From Alkalihalobacillus sp047302405 (lineage in GTDB: Bacteria; Bacillota; Bacilli; Bacillales; Bacillaceae_D): 64,000 nt of DNA. This document shows, piece after piece, positions 61,588-64,000 of this stretch. Within the stretch, counting starts at the first letter, position 1; each line of letters starts with the position of its first letter. Both the position numbers and the translations under genes were made by a program. Below the pieces are notes generated by a model, which saw only the letters and a list, made by a program, of their open reading frames with translations, had not been told where the DNA came from and ran no database searches. Location: contig NZ_CP154853.1 in assembly GCF_047302405.1 (NCBI RefSeq), positions 4,464,001-4,528,000 on the forward strand, in the 5' to 3' direction.

Positions 61588-63123
61588 TTGCCAACATTTC
61601 ATGAATTTAATTTGAATCATCAAGTAGTAAGAGCGTTAGAGGAGATGGGGTTTGCAGAAGCAACACCTATTCAAAACGCAACCATTCCAACGACATTAGC
61701 AGGTAAAGATGTTATTGGTCAAGCACAAACAGGTACGGGGAAAACAGGTGCTTTTGGAGTGCCGTTAATTGAAAAGATCAATGTGGAAAACGATCACGTT
61801 CAAGGGCTTATTTTGGCACCAACTCGTGAGTTAGCGAACCAAGTATCGGAATCATTAGTGAAATTCGGGAAATACAAAGGTGTCCGTACGGTTGTTGTAT
61901 ATGGCGGTCAAGATATGAGAAAACAGATCCGTGATTTAAAACGGAAACCACACGTCGTTGTAGCTACTCCAGGTCGTTTAATGGATCATATGAATCGCAA
62001 AACGATTAGATTAAACCAAGTAGAAACGGTTATTTTGGATGAAGCAGATGAAATGTTAAACATGGGTTTCATTGAAGATATCGAAACGATTCTAAAAGAA
62101 ATTCCTAACGAACGTCAAACATTATTATTCTCAGCGACAATGCCAAAACGTATCGAAAAGCTCGCTCAGCAATTTATGACAGAGCCACAAACGATTGCTG
62201 TTAAAGCAAAAGAAGTAACAATGGAGAATATCGAACAATTCTATATTGAATTGCATGAAAAACAAAAATTCGATGCTCTTTGCCGTCTAGTGGATATTCA
62301 TACGCCTGAGCTTGCTATTGTGTTCGGACGTACAAAACGTCGTGTAGATGAGTTATCTGAAGCTTTAATTAAACGTGGCTATCGTGCAGAAGGAATTCAC
62401 GGTGACTTAAACCAAGCGAAGCGTGACAGCGTGTTACGTAAGTTCAAAAATGGTTTAATTGAAATTTTAGTCGCAACGGATGTCGCTGCTCGTGGATTAG
62501 ACATTAGTGGTGTGACACATGTTTATAACTTTGATTTACCACAAGACCCTGAAAGCTATGTTCACCGTATTGGACGTACTGGTCGTGCTGGGAAATCGGG
62601 TATGGCTATTACATTTGCAACGCCATCTGAGAAAGAGCATGTGATTGCGATTGAGAAAACCTCTAAGAAAAAAATGACGAAACAACCAATGCCGACGTTT
62701 GAAGAAGCAATGGAAGGTCAACAAAAGCTTGTGTTAGCACAACTTCGTGAAAAATTAGATCAAGAAGACACGAACTTTTATCGTGCCATTGCAAAAGACT
62801 TATTACAAGAAACAGATGCAACAACAGCTTTAGCGGCTGCATTGAAATTATTGACAAAAGAACCAGATACAACAGATGTAAAATTAACAGGTGAGGCACC
62901 ATTACGCTCGAAAAAACGCCGTTCTGACGGTGGAGGTAGACCTTACCGCCGTAGCGGTGGTGGTGGCGGTGGCCGTAGTGATAACCGTCGCAGTTATAAC
63001 CGTAAAGACGGTGATCGTGATCGTAACCGTAGAAGTGGTAGCCGCAGTGGCGGTGGCCAACGCAGTGCAAGTGGTGGACAAAGAAGTGCGAGTTCACAGC
63101 AACGTCGTTCTAAGCAAGCGTAA
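61588..63123 (+). CDS. cshA: DEAD-box RNA helicase, CshA type
   Basis: 511 residues. Q motif GFAEATPIQ near 22, motif I AQTGTGKTGAF near 44, PTRELA near 74, DEAD near 150, SATMP near 180, VFGRTKRRVDEL near 246, ARGLDISGVTHVYNFDLP near 296 and HRIGRTGRAGK near 325. The last 75 residues are a basic Arg/Gly/Ser-rich tail that binds RNA. CshA unwinds RNA in ribosome assembly and in the degradosome. TTG start with AAAAGGAGAT 7 bases upstream, after a long structured leader. Confidence 0.95.
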   Translation: MPTFHEFNLNHQVVRALEEMGFAEATPIQNATIPTTLAGKDVIGQAQTGTGKTGAFGVPLIEKINVENDHVQGLILAPTRELANQVSESLVKFGKYKGVRTVVVYGGQDMRKQIRDLKRKPHVVVATPGRLMDHMNRKTIRLNQVETVILDEADEMLNMGFIEDIETILKEIPNERQTLLFSATMPKRIEKLAQQFMTEPQTIAVKAKEVTMENIEQFYIELHEKQKFDALCRLVDIHTPELAIVFGRTKRRVDELSEALIKRGYRAEGIHGDLNQAKRDSVLRKFKNGLIEILVATDVAARGLDISGVTHVYNFDLPQDPESYVHRIGRTGRAGKSGMAITFATPSEKEHVIAIEKTSKKKMTKQPMPTFEEAMEGQQKLVLAQLREKLDQEDTNFYRAIAKDLLQETDATTALAAALKLLTKEPDTTDVKLTGEAPLRSKKRRSDGGGRPYRRSGGGGGGRSDNRRSYNRKDGDRDRNRRSGSRSGGGQRSASGGQRSASSQQRRSKQA

Positions 63124-63174
63124 ATTTAATATATTAGAGAAGGTTTATGCTAACTAGTGGAAACCTTCGAGATA

Positions 63175-63214
63175 AAGCTCGATGAGAAGTGAACGCCTCT
63201 CATCGGGCTTTTTT
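63175..63214 (+). terminator. Terminator of the helicase gene
   Basis: Stem AGCTCGATGAGAAG / CTCTCATCGGGCT (one mismatch) with six T residues. Confidence 0.88.
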
Positions 63215-63656
63215 GTGTATGGTGCCGTGTTTTGAGGGGATTTTTCATTTGGCTGGCGACGATGTGAGAAAAGAGCTGAGCAATGCCGTCGAAAGTACTA
63301 TGGCCGTGGAAGATGTGAGAAAAAGGGAGAGTAACTCCACCATCCCTCGGTCAAAATTTTAAAAAAAACTGAAATCACGAAAAATGACCTTCTTTTTTGC
63401 TAAAAAATATTATCATTCTGGTAAAGTTTTCTGACGCGATTTACAAGAGTTAATGAGTATAAACGGAAGCGTATACATATAAAAGGCCCCAATCTATCCT
63501 TTAATCGTTAGAGAAGACAAGAACAAGATTGGTCAAAAAAACCTAGATAAATAAAGATAAAGATCGATCACGCTTAGCTCAGTTCTGCGTTCGGTTGAGT
63601 GTACTTTACTGGTATATTAAATAAGCTAAATATCAAAAATTATCTAAATATTTGTA
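63215..63656. other. Intergenic region without recognised features
   Basis: About 440 AT-rich bases between the helicase terminator and the GlnR/TnrA box. No reading frame with translation signals was seen. Promoter elements for the next gene may lie near 63400-63480. Confidence 0.5.
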
Positions 63657-63673
63657 TGTTAGATTATCTCACA
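63657..63673. promoter_or_regulatory. GlnR/TnrA box
   Basis: TGTTAGATTATCTCACA fits the consensus TGTNAN7TNACA exactly, 89 bases before the glutamine synthetase start. Indicates nitrogen control of the gene. Confidence 0.75.
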
Positions 63674-63762
63674 TATCAATTGCGGAATGGACTTAAACGT
63701 CATAAAGTAGTAATTAATAAAAGGATGTAATAAAAGTTTACATGAAAAGGAAGTGTGTGGGG

Positions 63763-64000
63763 ATGACGGTAAATACGCCAGCGAGAGAGAGTTTAATTCA
63801 AGAAATTAAAGAAACGATCGAAAAGAAAAGTGTAGAATTACTTCATATGCAGTTTGTTGATATTGAGGGAACGCTTAAGCATGTGACAATCACAGCAGAA
63901 CAATTAGAGCAAGCTGTTGATGGAAAAGTGATGTTTGATGGTTCTTCTATTACTGGTTTTACACCAATTAACCAATCTGATTTATATTTAAATCCGGATT
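63763..64000 (+). CDS. glnA: Glutamine synthetase, 5' part (runs off the window)
   Basis: The first 79 codons are in the window. The grasp-like N-terminal domain is clear: ELLHMQFVDIEGTLKHVTI, then VMFDGSSITGFTPINQSDLYL, which carries the DGSSIxGF signature of type I glutamine synthetase. It makes glutamine from glutamate and ammonia. AAGGAAG precedes the ATG at 63763; an in-frame ATG at 63742 has no site. Relative to B. subtilis GlnA the N-terminus is longer and more diverged, so it may be a second paralogue. The gene is cut off by the end of the window. Confidence 0.9.
   Translation, partial: MTVNTPARESLIQEIKETIEKKSVELLHMQFVDIEGTLKHVTITAEQLEQAVDGKVMFDGSSITGFTPINQSDLYLNPD

Noticed and set aside
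62663..63097. Minus-strand histidine-rich reading frame
   Set aside because: Antisense to the Arg/Gly-rich tail of the helicase; composition follows from the sense codons.

Overview
The window comes from a low-GC Gram-positive, most likely a spore-forming member of the Bacillaceae. Evidence: strong AGGAGG-type ribosome-binding sites with many GTG and TTG starts, Gram-positive lipoboxes, a sortase-B haem-uptake system with Fur boxes, SinR/SinI-type regulators, an MhqR-type quinone-response locus, a ykkC guanidine-I riboswitch, peptidase T, CsaA and a CshA-type helicase. There is no rRNA, tRNA, CRISPR array or intact prophage. Genus and species cannot be fixed from the sequence alone; the abundance of GC-rich fold-back repeats resembles alkaliphilic or halotolerant bacilli (impression, not proof).

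Layout. 0-4.5 kb: small accessory genes (methyltransferase, short nucleotidyltransferase, cupin, HAD phosphatase, two paralogous membrane proteins) separated by copies of a dispersed repeat. 4.6-11.4 kb: an ABC exporter operon with a lipoprotein, then a PadR/DUF1700/DUF4097 envelope operon, a Nudix hydrolase and a small membrane protein. 11.4-17.7 kb: MFS exporter, peptidase T, YtkA-like lipoprotein, aldo/keto reductase and small secreted or membrane proteins. 17.7-20 kb: MhqR regulator, ring-cleaving dioxygenase and flavin reductase, with matching operators in front of regulator and target. 21.5-31.7 kb: two convergent Fur-controlled haem/iron loci. The first has NEAT-domain wall proteins, a haem ABC importer and sortase B; the second has a second ABC importer and the haem oxygenase IsdG. 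The large NEAT gene carries one in-frame TGA.

32-37 kb: a frameshifted AraC/GyrI gene, csaA, a CapA-like lipoprotein, an 11-unit 52-bp tandem array and an M20 dipeptidase. 37-47 kb is the most unusual region: a NarL-type response regulator, a 1,694-residue pseudokinase/AAA/TPR/GAF/histidine-kinase protein, a second response regulator, and a sin-like cluster (two SinI-type antirepressors, SinR, a second Sin-type HTH protein co-transcribed with an unknown 138-residue protein). Five copies of a 16-bp GTTCTT-type inverted repeat lie in front of these genes, suggesting an autoregulated biofilm/lifestyle switch.

47-64 kb: tandem structured repeats, a guanidine riboswitch with the SMR pair GdnCD, topoisomerase III, an IS110-family element with a possible bridge-RNA leader, nested repeat elements, a four-box DnaA-box cluster, an FAD/Rieske oxidoreductase, an MFS transporter, an orphan Dam-type methylase, a long mobile repeat, an oligo-1,6-glucosidase with paired operators, the DEAD-box helicase gene with a structured leader, and the 5' part of a glutamine synthetase gene behind a GlnR/TnrA box. 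The window ends inside that gene.
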